Assembly: GCF_013409365.1 (NCBI RefSeq) | Contig: NZ_JACCBA010000001.1 | Span: 2,976,001-3,040,000, forward strand | Direction: 5' to 3' | DNA from: Actinomadura luteofluorescens | GTDB lineage: Bacteria; Actinomycetota; Actinomycetes; Streptosporangiales; Streptosporangiaceae | Length of the DNA: 64,000 nucleotides | In this document: positions 9,072 to 18,068 of the stretch, in pieces | Position numbering within the stretch: position 1 is the first letter of the stretch | Layout of the letters: each line of letters starts with the position of its first letter | Notes under the pieces: model-generated | Told to the model about the DNA's origin: nothing | The model's input: only the letters and a program-made list of their open reading frames with translations | The model's database searches: none | Program-made: the position numbers and the translations under genes

Positions 9072-9153
9072 CGGCTGGCGGCCATGTCCGGGGTCGTCGC
9101 GCTGATCTGGCTGGTGATCCTCGTCCTGATGGTCTGGAACGGCTGAGCCGGCC
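9072..9153. repeat. 82-bp inverted repeat, right arm (copy of a gene 3' end)
   Basis: On the plus strand this encodes RLAAMSGVVALIWLVILVLM and then VWNG plus a stop, the C-terminus of the protein at 8241-8819 with one residue changed. No start codon or body precedes it, so it is a fragment and not a gene. It abuts the stop codon (9154-9156) of the esterase gene exactly. Confidence 0.9.
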
Positions 9154-10266
9154 CTACTCCCCGGGGTTCAAGCGCTTTTTGAGCCAAGCCAGGATCGTCG
9201 GGTAGACGCCCTCGTCGCCGAGCATGTCGGAGGCGTGCATGTCGCCCTCGATGGTCTTGACGGTCGCCGGGACCCCGGCGGCGCGCAGCGCGGTCGCCAG
9301 GCCGGTGCTCTGGGTGACCGGGACGAAGTCGCCGGTGGCGTGCATCAGCAGCATCGGGGCGTCGTCGGCGGAGACGTGCGTGACGGTGCTGGCGTCGTCC
9401 AGCTTCGTCCAGCAGTCCGGGGCGGCGGCCGCACCGGGCACGCAGTGGACGAGGTCGACCACGGCCCGCCGCAGCTTGCGCTCGGTGAACGAGGCGCCCG
9501 GCTTCGCGCCGTCCTGGAAGGCCAGGAAGGGGTTGTTCGGCGGCGACAGCGCGATCACGCCGCGGACCTGGCGGGTGCCCGCCCCGAGCGTGCCGAGCTG
9601 CGTCGCGAGGTGCCCGCCGGCCGACGAGCCCATGACCGCGATGCGGTTCGGGTCGACGTTCCAGACCTGGGCGTGCTTCTTGACGAAGTCGAGGGCCGCC
9701 ATGGCGTCGTCGCGCTGGGCGGGCCACTGCGCCTTGGGCGCGAGCCGGTAGTTGGCCGACAGGACGACGAAGCCCTGGTCGGTCAGCCGGCGCGCGAAGT
9801 ACTTCCAGCCGCCGCCCTTGTCGCCCTCCAGCCAGTAGCCGCCGTGCAGGAGCAGGACGGCCGGGCGCGGCGTGGCGCGCGGCCCCGGCTTGCGCCAGTA
9901 GGCGTCGATCTTCTGGGCGGGGAGCTTGCCGTAGGCGTAGGTGCGGAACCGCGGGAGCTGCGGCGTCACCATCACCGCCTGCGCGGTGACGGTGCCCTCC
10001 GGCTCCCCGTCCGTGCCGGCCGGGCCGCCCTCCGTCGGCGTCGCGGACGGCGCCGCCGGCGACCCGGTGCCGGGGGCCCCGGTCTCCGGCGCGCCGGACG
10101 GGGTCCCCTCCGTCGGCTCGGACGGGACGGACGGAACGGACACGCTCGGCGTCGGCGCCGGCTCGTTCGCGTGGGCTCCCACGGGAACGGTCACGGCGGA
10201 GACACACGTAGCGGCGAACGCCGCCCCACAGACCAGTACTTTGCGCACCCCGGGCCCTTTCTTCAC
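9154..10266 (-). CDS. Secreted alpha/beta hydrolase (esterase/lipase, HSL-like)
   Basis: This 370-residue protein starts with a signal peptide (MKKGPGVRKVLVCGAAFAAT, cleavage near AHA-NE) and a Pro/Ser/Thr/Gly-rich linker of about 60 residues. The hydrolase domain follows, with the oxyanion motif HGGYW, the nucleophile elbow GSSAGGH, an Asp in ATGDFVPV and the catalytic His in GDMHASDM. This arrangement fits carboxylesterases of the hormone-sensitive-lipase type acting on small esters outside the cell. The ATG at 10266 lies in front of a typical K/R-rich signal start. It is a single gene, and its 3' end touches the right arm of the inverted repeat. Confidence 0.88.
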   Translation of the reverse strand: MKKGPGVRKVLVCGAAFAATCVSAVTVPVGAHANEPAPTPSVSVPSVPSEPTEGTPSGAPETGAPGTGSPAAPSATPTEGGPAGTDGEPEGTVTAQAVMVTPQLPRFRTYAYGKLPAQKIDAYWRKPGPRATPRPAVLLLHGGYWLEGDKGGGWKYFARRLTDQGFVVLSANYRLAPKAQWPAQRDDAMAALDFVKKHAQVWNVDPNRIAVMGSSAGGHLATQLGTLGAGTRQVRGVIALSPPNNPFLAFQDGAKPGASFTERKLRRAVVDLVHCVPGAAAAPDCWTKLDDASTVTHVSADDAPMLLMHATGDFVPVTQSTGLATALRAAGVPATVKTIEGDMHASDMLGDEGVYPTILAWLKKRLNPGE

Positions 10267-10328
10267 GAACCTGGCGCGCTGAGTATAGATGTTTTGATCA
10301 AGTCCGGTGGGGAACGGTCAGGTGATTC

Positions 10329-11495
10329 TCAGGTGAGCGCCTGCTCCAGGTCGCGGATCAGGTCGGCGGCGTCCTCGATGCCGACCGACAGTCGCACCAG
10401 GTCGGAGGGCACTTCCAGCGGCGATCCGGCCGCCGAGGCGTGCGTCATCCGGCCCGGGTGCTCGATCAGCGACTCGACGCCGCCGAGGGACTCGCCGAGC
10501 GTGAACAGCTTCGTGCGCTCGCAGACCCGGACGGCGGCCTCCTCCGACTCCATCCGGAACGAGACCATGCCGCCGAACGCCTTCATCTGCTTGGCCGCGA
10601 CCTCGTGGCCCGGGTGGTCCGGCAGCCCCGGGTAGAGCACCTGCCGGACGGACGGGTGCCGCGTCAGCAGGTCCACGACCCGCTCCGCGTTGGCGCAGTG
10701 CCGGTCCATCCGCACGCCGAGCGTCTTGATCCCGCGCAGGGTGAGCCAGGCGTCGAACGGGCCCGCGACGGCGCCCATGGCGTTCTGGTGGAAAGCCAGC
10801 CGCTCCCCGAGGTCGGCGTCCGCGGCGACGAGCGCGCCCCCGACGACGTCGGAGTGCCCGCCGATGTACTTGGTGGTGGAGTGGACGACGACGTCCGCGC
10901 CGAGCTCCAGCGGCCGCTGGAGGTAGGGGGAGGCGAAGGTGTTGTCGACGGCCAGCAGCGCCCCCGCGTCCCGGGCGACGGCGGCGAGGGCCGCGATGTC
11001 GGCGATGCCGAGCAGCGGGTTGGTGGGCGTCTCCACCCAGATGATCTTCGTGTCGGGGCGCACGGCCGCCCGCACCGCGGCGATGTCGCCGAGCGGCACC
11101 GGGTCGAACTCGACGCCCCACGGCTGGGCGACCTTCGCGAACAGCCGGTACGTGCCGCCGTAGGCGTCGTTCGGGACGATCACATGGGAGCCGGGCCTGC
11201 AGACCGTGCGCAGCAGCGCGTCCTCGGCGGCGAGCCCGGAGGCGAACGCCAGCCCGCGCGCACCGCCCTCCGTCTCGGCCAGGCATACCTCCAGCGCGGT
11301 ACGCGTCGGGTTGGCCGATCGGGAGTACTCGTAGCCGCCGCGCAGCCCCCCGATGCCGTCCTGCTTGTACGTCGAGACCTGGTAGATCGGCGGGACGACC
11401 GCGCCGGTGGCCGGGTCGGGCTCCTGCCCGGCGTGGATGGCCAGGGTCTCGAACCCCCGTTGAACCTCGTTGTCCATGGGTACGAGGCTATCCAC
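10329..11495 (-). CDS. metB: Cystathionine gamma-synthase (trans-sulfuration PLP enzyme)
   Basis: This 388-residue Cys/Met-metabolism PLP enzyme has YEYSRSANPTRTALE near the N-terminus, the PLP-contact segment VDNTFASPYLQ and the lysine signature STTKYIGGHSD. It would join an activated homoserine with cysteine to give cystathionine. Gamma-synthase and gamma-lyase are hard to tell apart by motif, so the exact reaction is uncertain. The GTG at 11495 is chosen over the ATG at 11477, because AGGAGG lies eight bases before the GTG while the ATG has no ribosome-binding site. It is divergent from the MMPL gene. Cystathionine beta-synthase lies 2.4 kb away, so two transsulfuration enzymes are neighbours. 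Confidence 0.88.
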   Translation of the reverse strand: MDSLVPMDNEVQRGFETLAIHAGQEPDPATGAVVPPIYQVSTYKQDGIGGLRGGYEYSRSANPTRTALEVCLAETEGGARGLAFASGLAAEDALLRTVCRPGSHVIVPNDAYGGTYRLFAKVAQPWGVEFDPVPLGDIAAVRAAVRPDTKIIWVETPTNPLLGIADIAALAAVARDAGALLAVDNTFASPYLQRPLELGADVVVHSTTKYIGGHSDVVGGALVAADADLGERLAFHQNAMGAVAGPFDAWLTLRGIKTLGVRMDRHCANAERVVDLLTRHPSVRQVLYPGLPDHPGHEVAAKQMKAFGGMVSFRMESEEAAVRVCERTKLFTLGESLGGVESLIEHPGRMTHASAAGSPLEVPSDLVRLSVGIEDAADLIRDLEQALT

Positions 11496-11632
11496 TCCCC
11501 GCCCCTCCTAGAGGAGGAGAGGCTCCCCCGGAGGTATCACCCCGCATTTCGGCGCTGCGGGTGACCCCCGCACGGTGTCCGGTCTCTACTGTTTTACAGG
11601 TATCCCTACGACCGTGAATTTAAGGAAGCCCC

Positions 11633-13792
11633 ATGTTCGCTCGGCTCGCGCGCTTCGTCGTGAGACACCCGTGGTGGACGATCGTGGCCTGGCTCGTGGC
11701 CGCGGTTCTCATCATCGCCCTCTCCCCCAAGCTCACCACCGAGTCCGACCAGGGCGACTTCCTGCCCTCGAAGTACGAGTCGGTGCAGGCGCTCAAGATC
11801 GCCGAAAAGGCGTTCCCGCAGCAGGAGGACACCTCCTCGCTGATCGTGGTGAAGCGGACCAACGGCCAGGCGCTGACGGCGCAGGACACCGCCAAGGTGA
11901 ACGAGGCCGCCAAGTCCCTCAACGCCAAGAAGCCGCCGACCGTCCTCGGCTTCGCCACCGGCCCGCAGGCCGTGGCCCCCAACAAGGCCGTCCAGGTGAT
12001 CATGGTGCCGATGAAGGGCACCTCGATGGACGACAGCAAGAAGCAGGGAGAGGCGGTCAAGCAGATCCGCAAGGACCTGCCCACCCTGCTGAAGGGCAGC
12101 GGGATGGAGGCCAAGGTCGGCGGTGACGTCGCCGGCTTCGTCGACAACGAGGACTCCTTCAACAAGTCCTTCGAGATCGTCGGCATCGCCACCTTCGTGC
12201 TGATCATCGGCCTGATCCTGCTGATCTTCCGGGCCCCGCTGGCGGCGATCCTGCCGATCGTCGTCATCACCGTGACCATGCAGGTCGCGATGGGCCTGAT
12301 CGGCGCGGCCTCGAAGATCTTCGGGTTCTCCGGCGACGACAGCCTCAGCACCATCATCCTGATCGTGCTCTTCGGCATCGGCGCCGACTACTACCTGTTC
12401 CTGATGTTCCGGTTCCGCGAGCGGCTGCGGGCCGGCGACGACAAGAAGACCGCGATGATCACCGCGGTGGAGCGGGTCGGCGAGGTCATCTCGTCCGCCG
12501 CCGCCGCCATCGCCGTGACGTTCCTGGTCCTGCTGCTCGCGACGTTCGGCGTCTTCAGCGCCTGGGGCCCGTCCCTGGCCATCGCCGTCGTCGTGATGGG
12601 CATCACCTCGCTGACGCTGTTCCCCGCGCTCGTCTCGCTGCTCGGCACCGCCGTCTTCTGGCCGTCCAAGGCGTGGAAGAAGCAGCCGAAGGGCCGGTTC
12701 TCCACGGCCATCGGCCGGGGCGTCGGCAAGCGCCCCGCCCTCGCCGCGGCGGCGTCCGGGCTCGTCCTGGTCGTGCTGGCGCTCGGCACCCTCGGGTTCA
12801 AGGCCGACTACGACTTCGCGGCCGGCTTCCCGCAGGACACCGAGTCCGCCCAGGCGACCAAGGACATGGAGAAGGGCTTCCCGCCCGGTCTGACCACCCC
12901 GGTCCAGGTGTTCATCAAGAGCCAGAACGGGCAGCCGGTCAGCCAGCAGCAGCTCCAGACGTTCAGCAAGGACGTCGAGAACGCGCCGGGCGTCGGCAAG
13001 GTGCAGCCTCCCGTCCCCGGCCAGGACAAGACCGTGGCCCGGGTCGACCTGGTGCTGAAGCTCAACCCGGCGTCCAACAAGGCGATCAGCCTGGTCAAGG
13101 ACGACCTGACGCCCGCCGTGCACAAGGCGGCGCCGGAGGGCACCCGCGCCTACGTCGGCGGGCCGACGGCGATCTTCTCCGACATCAACACGGTCAACAA
13201 CCGCGACCTGTCGGTGATCCTGCCGGTGGCGGCGGTGCTGATCGCGCTGATCCTGGCGCTGCTGCTGAGGTCGGTGGTCGCGCCGCTCTACCTGGTGGTG
13301 GCCGTCCTGCTCGGCTTCGCGGCCACGCTCGGCTCCGCCGTGTACGTCTTCCAGGGCGCGATGGGCGAGGCCGGCGTCACCTTCCAGCTGCCGATCGTCC
13401 TCTACCTGTTCGTGCTGGCCATCGGGACGGACTACAACATCCTGATGACGGCGCGGCTGCGCGAGGAGGCCAAGGAGGGCCACGAGCCGCGCAAGGCCGC
13501 GGCCCTGGCCGTCCAGCACGGCGGCCCGACGGTCGCCGCGGCGGGCCTCATCCTGGCCGGCACGTTCTCGGTGATGATGCTCGCGCCGGTCTCGATGCTC
13601 CAGCAGATGGGCTTCTCGGTGGCGATCGGCATCGCGCTGTCGGCCTTCGTGATGTCCACCTTCCTGGTGCCGGGCCTCACCGCGATGCTGGGCCACCGGG
13701 CCTGGTGGCCGGGCCACGGCGACGAGCCGAAGAAGCAGCCGCGGCCGAACGACACGCGGGAGGACTTCGCCCCGTCCGGGTACCGCGGCTAG
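11633..13792 (+). CDS. MMPL family RND-type transporter
   Basis: This 719-residue inner-membrane protein has the duplicated MMPL layout: helix 1 (about 16-34), an extracellular domain, five helices, a cytoplasmic linker, then the same order again. Both halves carry the proton-relay GxDY motif of MmpL proteins: GIGADYYLFLMFRFRE in the first half and AIGTDYNILMTARLRE in the second. Members export lipids, siderophores or drugs using proton motive force; the substrate here is unknown. The ATG at 11633 follows AAGGAAG. It is a single gene with no adjacent TetR regulator. Two strong hairpins follow its stop. Confidence 0.9.
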   Translation: MFARLARFVVRHPWWTIVAWLVAAVLIIALSPKLTTESDQGDFLPSKYESVQALKIAEKAFPQQEDTSSLIVVKRTNGQALTAQDTAKVNEAAKSLNAKKPPTVLGFATGPQAVAPNKAVQVIMVPMKGTSMDDSKKQGEAVKQIRKDLPTLLKGSGMEAKVGGDVAGFVDNEDSFNKSFEIVGIATFVLIIGLILLIFRAPLAAILPIVVITVTMQVAMGLIGAASKIFGFSGDDSLSTIILIVLFGIGADYYLFLMFRFRERLRAGDDKKTAMITAVERVGEVISSAAAAIAVTFLVLLLATFGVFSAWGPSLAIAVVVMGITSLTLFPALVSLLGTAVFWPSKAWKKQPKGRFSTAIGRGVGKRPALAAAASGLVLVVLALGTLGFKADYDFAAGFPQDTESAQATKDMEKGFPPGLTTPVQVFIKSQNGQPVSQQQLQTFSKDVENAPGVGKVQPPVPGQDKTVARVDLVLKLNPASNKAISLVKDDLTPAVHKAAPEGTRAYVGGPTAIFSDINTVNNRDLSVILPVAAVLIALILALLLRSVVAPLYLVVAVLLGFAATLGSAVYVFQGAMGEAGVTFQLPIVLYLFVLAIGTDYNILMTARLREEAKEGHEPRKAAALAVQHGGPTVAAAGLILAGTFSVMMLAPVSMLQQMGFSVAIGIALSAFVMSTFLVPGLTAMLGHRAWWPGHGDEPKKQPRPNDTREDFAPSGYRG

Positions 13793-13810
13793 CCGCGGCG
13801 CCCCCGAGAC

Positions 13811-13868
13811 GTCGGGTTGCGGGGGCCGGCCCATAACGCCGCCCACCGGCCGGGCCCCGCAACCCGAC
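13811..13868. terminator. Long inverted repeat between convergent genes
   Basis: The arms GTCGGGTTGCGGGG (13811-13824) and CCCCGCAACCCGAC (13855-13868) are perfect 14-base complements around a GC-rich 30-base loop with further self-complementarity. It lies 18 bp after the MMPL stop and has no T-run. Confidence 0.75.
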
Positions 13869-13872
13869 ATTT

Positions 13873-13921
13873 GAACGGACGAGCGCCTGGAGATCACCGA
13901 TCTCCAGGCGCTCGTCCGTTC
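13873..13921. terminator. Perfect 23-bp stem hairpin, likely bidirectional terminator
   Basis: A perfect 23-base inverted repeat (13873-13895 against 13899-13921) with only ACC between the arms. It sits between the convergent MMPL gene and cystathionine beta-synthase gene and should stop transcription from both sides. Confidence 0.85.
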
Positions 13922-13935
13922 GCGCTCGCCGCGGG

Positions 13936-15324
13936 TCAGCCCGTGGCGTCGGACAGGAAGGCCAGCAGGTCCTGGCGGGTGATGAGGCCCTTGGGCTTGC
14001 CGTCCACGAGGACGACGGCGGCGCCGGACTTCTCCAGGACGCCGACGGCCTTGCTGACCGGCTCGCCGGAGCCGAGCGTCGGCAGCGGCGCCGCCATGTG
14101 CGCCTCGACCGGCTCGGTCATCTTGGCCTGGCCCTTCACCATGATGTCGAGCAGGTCGGTCTCCCCGACCGAGCCGACCACCTCGGCCGCCATGACCGGC
14201 GGCTCCTCCTTCATCACCGGCAGCTGCGACACCTCGTACTCGCGCATGATGGCGATCGCGGTCTGCACGGTCTCGTGCGGGTGGACGTGCACGAACTCGG
14301 GCAGCGTGCCGCCCTTGCGGGTGAGCACCTCGCCGACCCGCGCCTCCTCGGTGGAGGGGGTGAGGAAGCCGTAGTCCGCCATCCAGCTGTCGTTGAAGAT
14401 CTTGCCGAGGTAGCCGCGGCCGCCGTCGGGCAGCAGCACCACGATCACCGCGTCCGGATCGGTGCGCTCGGCCACGCGCAGCGCGGCGACGACGGCCATC
14501 CCGCAGGACCCGCCGACGAGCAGCGCCTCCTCGCGGGCGAGGCGGCGGGTCATGGTGAAGGAGTCCTTGTCGGACACCGCGATGACCTCGTCGCAGATGT
14601 CGCGGTCGTAGGTCTCGGGCCAGATGTCCTCGCCGACGCCCTCGGTGAGGTAGGGGCGGCCGCTGCCGCCGGAGTAGACCGAGCCCTCCGGGTCGGCGCC
14701 GACGATCCGGACCCGCCCGCCGGAGACCTCCTTGAGGTACCGGCCGACGCCGCTGATCGTGCCGCCGGTGCCGATGCCCGTGACGAAGTGCGTGATGCGG
14801 CCGTCGGTCTGCTCCCACAGCTCCGGCCCGGTCGTCTCGTAGTGCGACCGCGGGTTCTGCGGGTTGGTGTACTGGTTCGGCTTCCACGCGTCGGGGATCT
14901 CGGTCACGAGGCGGTCCGAGACCGAGTAGTAGGAGTCGGGGTGCTCGGGGTTCACCGCCGTCGGGCAGACGACCACCTCGGCGCCGTACGCGCGCAGCAC
15001 GTCGATCTTGTCCTTGCCGACCTTGTCGGGGCAGACGAAGACGCAGCGGTAGCCGCGCTCCTGCGCGACGATGGCGAGCCCGACCCCGGTGTTGCCGGAC
15101 GTCGGCTCGACGATCGTCCCGCCCGGGCGCAGCGCGCCGGACTTCTCGGCGGCGTCGATCATGCGGACCGCGATGCGGTCCTTCACCGACCCACCGGGAT
15201 TGAAGTACTCCACCTTGGCGAGCACCTGCGGTGCCCGGCCGCCGCCCACGCCGGCGGTCACCTTGCGCAGCCGAACGAGCGGGGTGTTGCCCATCAGTTC
15301 GACGAGCGAGTCGTGTACGTGCAC
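13936..15324 (-). CDS. cbs: Cystathionine beta-synthase with CBS domains
   Basis: This 462-residue protein begins with a PLP domain of the cysteine-synthase fold: the PLP lysine is K48 in NPGGSVKDR, followed by EPTSGNTG and GTGGTISG. The insertion PEHPDSYYSVSDRL and the segment NPRSHYETTGPE are typical of cystathionine beta-synthase rather than CysK. Residues about 335-460 form a pair of CBS domains, which often bind adenosyl ligands. It would condense serine and homocysteine to cystathionine, in reverse transsulfuration. The GTG at 15324 follows AAGGATGTCGCG; a nearby ATG is out of frame. It is convergent with MMPL and divergent from the SGNH gene. Confidence 0.92.
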   Translation of the reverse strand: MHVHDSLVELMGNTPLVRLRKVTAGVGGGRAPQVLAKVEYFNPGGSVKDRIAVRMIDAAEKSGALRPGGTIVEPTSGNTGVGLAIVAQERGYRCVFVCPDKVGKDKIDVLRAYGAEVVVCPTAVNPEHPDSYYSVSDRLVTEIPDAWKPNQYTNPQNPRSHYETTGPELWEQTDGRITHFVTGIGTGGTISGVGRYLKEVSGGRVRIVGADPEGSVYSGGSGRPYLTEGVGEDIWPETYDRDICDEVIAVSDKDSFTMTRRLAREEALLVGGSCGMAVVAALRVAERTDPDAVIVVLLPDGGRGYLGKIFNDSWMADYGFLTPSTEEARVGEVLTRKGGTLPEFVHVHPHETVQTAIAIMREYEVSQLPVMKEEPPVMAAEVVGSVGETDLLDIMVKGQAKMTEPVEAHMAAPLPTLGSGEPVSKAVGVLEKSGAAVVLVDGKPKGLITRQDLLAFLSDATG

Positions 15325-15510
15325 CGCGACATCCTTGTCGTTCAGTGTGTTGATCCTGAGGTTGCGTCCCTGTTCCGCCGCCGGTCACGCGCGCGAACCG
15401 GCGCAGGGACCGGAAGGTTTCCCGTTCCCGACGGTAGCCGAGATCGGCCACCGCAGGTATCGCGACCCTTGCGCGCGGGTAGGAACTTATTCACGGAGGG
15501 TCAGCGCAGC

Positions 15511-16671
15511 ATGTGGAGAGCATTCACCGCCCGCCGCATCGCGGCCGCCGCCGCCTACGGCGGAGGAGGCATCACCGCGCTCGGCGGCATCACGTTCGGC
15601 CTGCTGCTGATGCAGGCCAGGCTCGCCCGCAGGACCATCCTCGCACGCCCGAACGGCGACCCGCCGATCGCCGACGGGCTGTACGGCGGGACGCGCGACG
15701 GCGAACCGCTCTCGCTCGTCATGCTGGGCGACTCCACCGCCGCCGGGCTCGGCGTGCACACCCCGGACGAGACGCCCGCGGCGCTGCTGGCGACCGGGCT
15801 GTCGGCGATCGCGGGACGTCCCGTCCGGCTGACGAACGTGGCCCGCTCCGGTTCCCGCTCCCAGGCGCTCGGCGGGCAGGTCGACCGGGCCCTGCAGACC
15901 CGTCCCGACGTCGCCGTCATCATGATCGGCGCCAACGACGTGACGGGGCGGGTCCCGGCCGCCGAGTCCGTCCGCCACCTCGCCCGCGCGGTGGAGCGGC
16001 TGCGCGGCGCCGGCGGCGAGGTCGTCGTCGGCACCTGCCCCGACCTCGGCTCCGTCAAGTCGCTGATGCCGCCGCTGCGCTGGTTCGCGCGGCGGGCGAG
16101 CCGGCAGCTCGCCGCCGCCCAGACGATCGCCGTCGTCGAGCGCGGCGGCCGCTCGGTGTCGCTCGGCGACCTGCTCGGCCACGAGTTCGCCGCCGACCCC
16201 CTGGCGATGTTCAGCGAGGACCGCTACCACCCCTCCGCCCGCGGCTACGCCGCCGCGGCGGCCGCCGTGCTGCCGTCGATGGCGTCCGCGCTCGACCTGG
16301 GCCACGACCTGTCCGCGCACCTGACGGCGGACGTCCTCCCCGTCTACCTCGCGGCCGCCGAGGCCGCCGAGCGGGCCGGCACGGAGGTCAGCGGCGCGTC
16401 GGTCGCCGGGCACGACCGCGGCCCCCGGGGCCGCTGGGCCACGCTGCGGCGTCCCCCGCTGCGCCGTCCTCCGCTGCGCCTGCCCTGGCGCCACTCGGAG
16501 CCGGGGCCCGCCCGGTCACCGGTGGCGGGCCCCGGCCGTCCGGGGCTCCGGCCGGCCCTGCGCCCGCACTGGCGGTGGCCTGACCGGTGGCGTCGGTCCC
16601 ACCCTCGGGTGCCGGACGTCCCGGGCACATGGGGCGGCGGTCACCAGGCCACCGGGACCCCGCCCAGGTGA
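15511..16671 (+). CDS. Membrane-anchored SGNH/GDSL hydrolase
   Basis: The protein has 386 residues. A helix at about 15-36 anchors it or serves as an uncleaved signal. The SGNH blocks follow: GDSTAAG with nucleophile S75, the Gly block (ARSGSRSQ), GAND near 138, and the Asp-His pair in EDRYHPSARGY. It should be an esterase or lipase acting at the cell surface. The last 110 residues are Pro/Arg-rich with PPLRRPPLR repeats and look unstructured. The ATG at 15511 has GGAGGG ten bases upstream; a much longer frame is open upstream but covers the opposite-strand synthase gene. It sits between cystathionine beta-synthase and the thiolase. Confidence 0.86.
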   Translation: MWRAFTARRIAAAAAYGGGGITALGGITFGLLLMQARLARRTILARPNGDPPIADGLYGGTRDGEPLSLVMLGDSTAAGLGVHTPDETPAALLATGLSAIAGRPVRLTNVARSGSRSQALGGQVDRALQTRPDVAVIMIGANDVTGRVPAAESVRHLARAVERLRGAGGEVVVGTCPDLGSVKSLMPPLRWFARRASRQLAAAQTIAVVERGGRSVSLGDLLGHEFAADPLAMFSEDRYHPSARGYAAAAAAVLPSMASALDLGHDLSAHLTADVLPVYLAAAEAAERAGTEVSGASVAGHDRGPRGRWATLRRPPLRRPPLRLPWRHSEPGPARSPVAGPGRPGLRPALRPHWRWPDRWRRSHPRVPDVPGTWGGGHQATGTPPR

Positions 16672-16720
16672 GCGCGGTAAGCCCGCACTTATTGGACGCG
16701 CCGTCCATCAGCTCCGGGGG

Positions 16721-16756
16721 GCGGCGTGTACGCCGCGGGGGCCCAGCGGCTAGATT
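16721..16756 (+). promoter_or_regulatory. Candidate operator and -10 box upstream of the thiolase
   Basis: An inverted repeat GCGGCGT-GT-ACGCCGC (16721-16736) lies 14 bp before TAGATT (16751-16756), a TANNNT-type -10. The placement fits a repressor site over the -35 region of the thiolase promoter. No regulator gene is adjacent. Confidence 0.35.
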
Positions 16757-16806
16757 GCTGGTGACCGGTGAGTAACACCGTTGGCCGCTGAGAAGGAGAC
16801 CCGCAC

Positions 16807-18027
16807 ATGCCCGAGGCAGTCATCGTCGCAACCGCGCGCTCGCCGATCGGGCGCGCCTTCAAGGGGTCGCTCAAGGACATCCGGCCCGACGACCTCACCG
16901 CCCAGATGATCACGGCCGCGATGGCGAAGGTCCCGCAGCTGGACCCGGGCCAGATCGACGACCTGCTGCTCGGCTGCGGCCTGCCCGGCGGCGAGCAGGG
17001 CTACAACATGGCGCGCGTGGTGTCGGTCCTGCTGGGCTGGGACAACGTGCCCGGCGCCACCATCACCCGGTACTGCTCGTCCTCGCTCCAGACGACGCGG
17101 ATGGCGCTGCACGCGATCCGCGCCGGTGAGGCCGACGTCATCGTCTCGGCGGGCGTCGAGACCGTCAGCCGGTTCTCCAAGGGCAGCAGCGACGGCCTGC
17201 CCGACACGCAGAACCCGCTGTTCGCCGACGCGCAGGGCCGCACCGCCAAGGCCGGCGAGGGCGGCGCCGCCGCGTGGCACGACCCGCGCGAGGACGGCGC
17301 GCTGCCCGACATCTACATCGCGATGGGGCAGACCGCCGAGAACGTGGCGGCCCTGCGCGGCGTGTCCCGGCAGGCGCAGGACGAGTTCGGCGTCCGGTCG
17401 CAGAACCTCGCCGAGAAGGCCCTCGCCAACGGGTTCTGGGAGAAGGACATCACCCCGGTGACGCTGCCGGACGGCTCCGTCGTGGCCAGGGACGACGGCC
17501 CCCGTCCCGGCACCACCTACGAGAAGGTGTCGCAGCTCCAGCCGGTGTTCCGCCCGGACGGGACGGTCACCGCCGGCAACTGCTGCCCGCTGAACGACGG
17601 CGCCGCCGCGGTCGTGGTCATGAGCGACACCAAGGCCGCCGAGCTCGGCATCACCCCGCTGGCCCGCGTCGTGTCGACCGGCGTCACCGGCCTGTCCCCC
17701 GAGATCATGGGCCTCGGCCCGGTGGAGGCGTCCCGCAGGGCCCTCGCCAAGGCCGGGATGACGATCGACGACATCGACCTGGTCGAGATCAACGAGGCGT
17801 TCGCGGCGCAGGTGCTGCCGTCCGCCGAGGAGCTCGGCATCGACCACGACAAGCTGAACGTCAACGGCGGCGCCATCGCGGTCGGTCACCCCTTCGGCAT
17901 GACGGGCGCGCGGATCACCTCCACGCTCCTCAACGGCCTCCGGTTCCACGACAAGCAGTTCGGTCTGGAGACCATGTGCGTGGGCGGCGGCCAGGGCATG
18001 GCCATGGTCCTGGAGCGCCTCTCCTAG
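16807..18027 (+). CDS. Acetyl-CoA C-acyltransferase (thiolase)
   Basis: This 406-residue thiolase has all the catalytic parts: the nucleophile C90 in TRYCSSSLQT, NEAFAAQVLPSA, the histidine in GGAIAVGHPFGMTGAR and the second cysteine in MCVGGGQGMAM. Thiolases either split 3-ketoacyl-CoA in beta-oxidation or condense two acetyl-CoA. Motifs do not decide which, and no other beta-oxidation gene is adjacent. The ATG at 16807 follows GAGAAGGAGACCCGCAC. It is monocistronic: an operator-like repeat and -10 precede it, and a long hairpin follows. Cytoplasmic. Confidence 0.92.
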   Translation: MPEAVIVATARSPIGRAFKGSLKDIRPDDLTAQMITAAMAKVPQLDPGQIDDLLLGCGLPGGEQGYNMARVVSVLLGWDNVPGATITRYCSSSLQTTRMALHAIRAGEADVIVSAGVETVSRFSKGSSDGLPDTQNPLFADAQGRTAKAGEGGAAAWHDPREDGALPDIYIAMGQTAENVAALRGVSRQAQDEFGVRSQNLAEKALANGFWEKDITPVTLPDGSVVARDDGPRPGTTYEKVSQLQPVFRPDGTVTAGNCCPLNDGAAAVVVMSDTKAAELGITPLARVVSTGVTGLSPEIMGLGPVEASRRALAKAGMTIDDIDLVEINEAFAAQVLPSAEELGIDHDKLNVNGGAIAVGHPFGMTGARITSTLLNGLRFHDKQFGLETMCVGGGQGMAMVLERLS

Positions 18028-18068
18028 AGGTAAGCCCGGTCTTACCTGGGGAAACGGAACCCAGACCT

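Noticed and set aside
9072..9153. Fragment considered as a small gene
   Set aside because: It has no start codon with a ribosome-binding site and is only a copied 3' end.
11606..15451. A very long open frame (about 1280 codons) on the minus strand across the MMPL and cystathionine synthase region
   Set aside because: It is rich in Arg, Gly, His and Asp with no domain, covers two genes with clear motifs, and crosses the terminators. High GC leaves antisense frames open by default.
10267..15510. A SAM or cobalamin riboswitch upstream of the transsulfuration genes
   Set aside because: The leader regions are short, and I see no conserved core elements.
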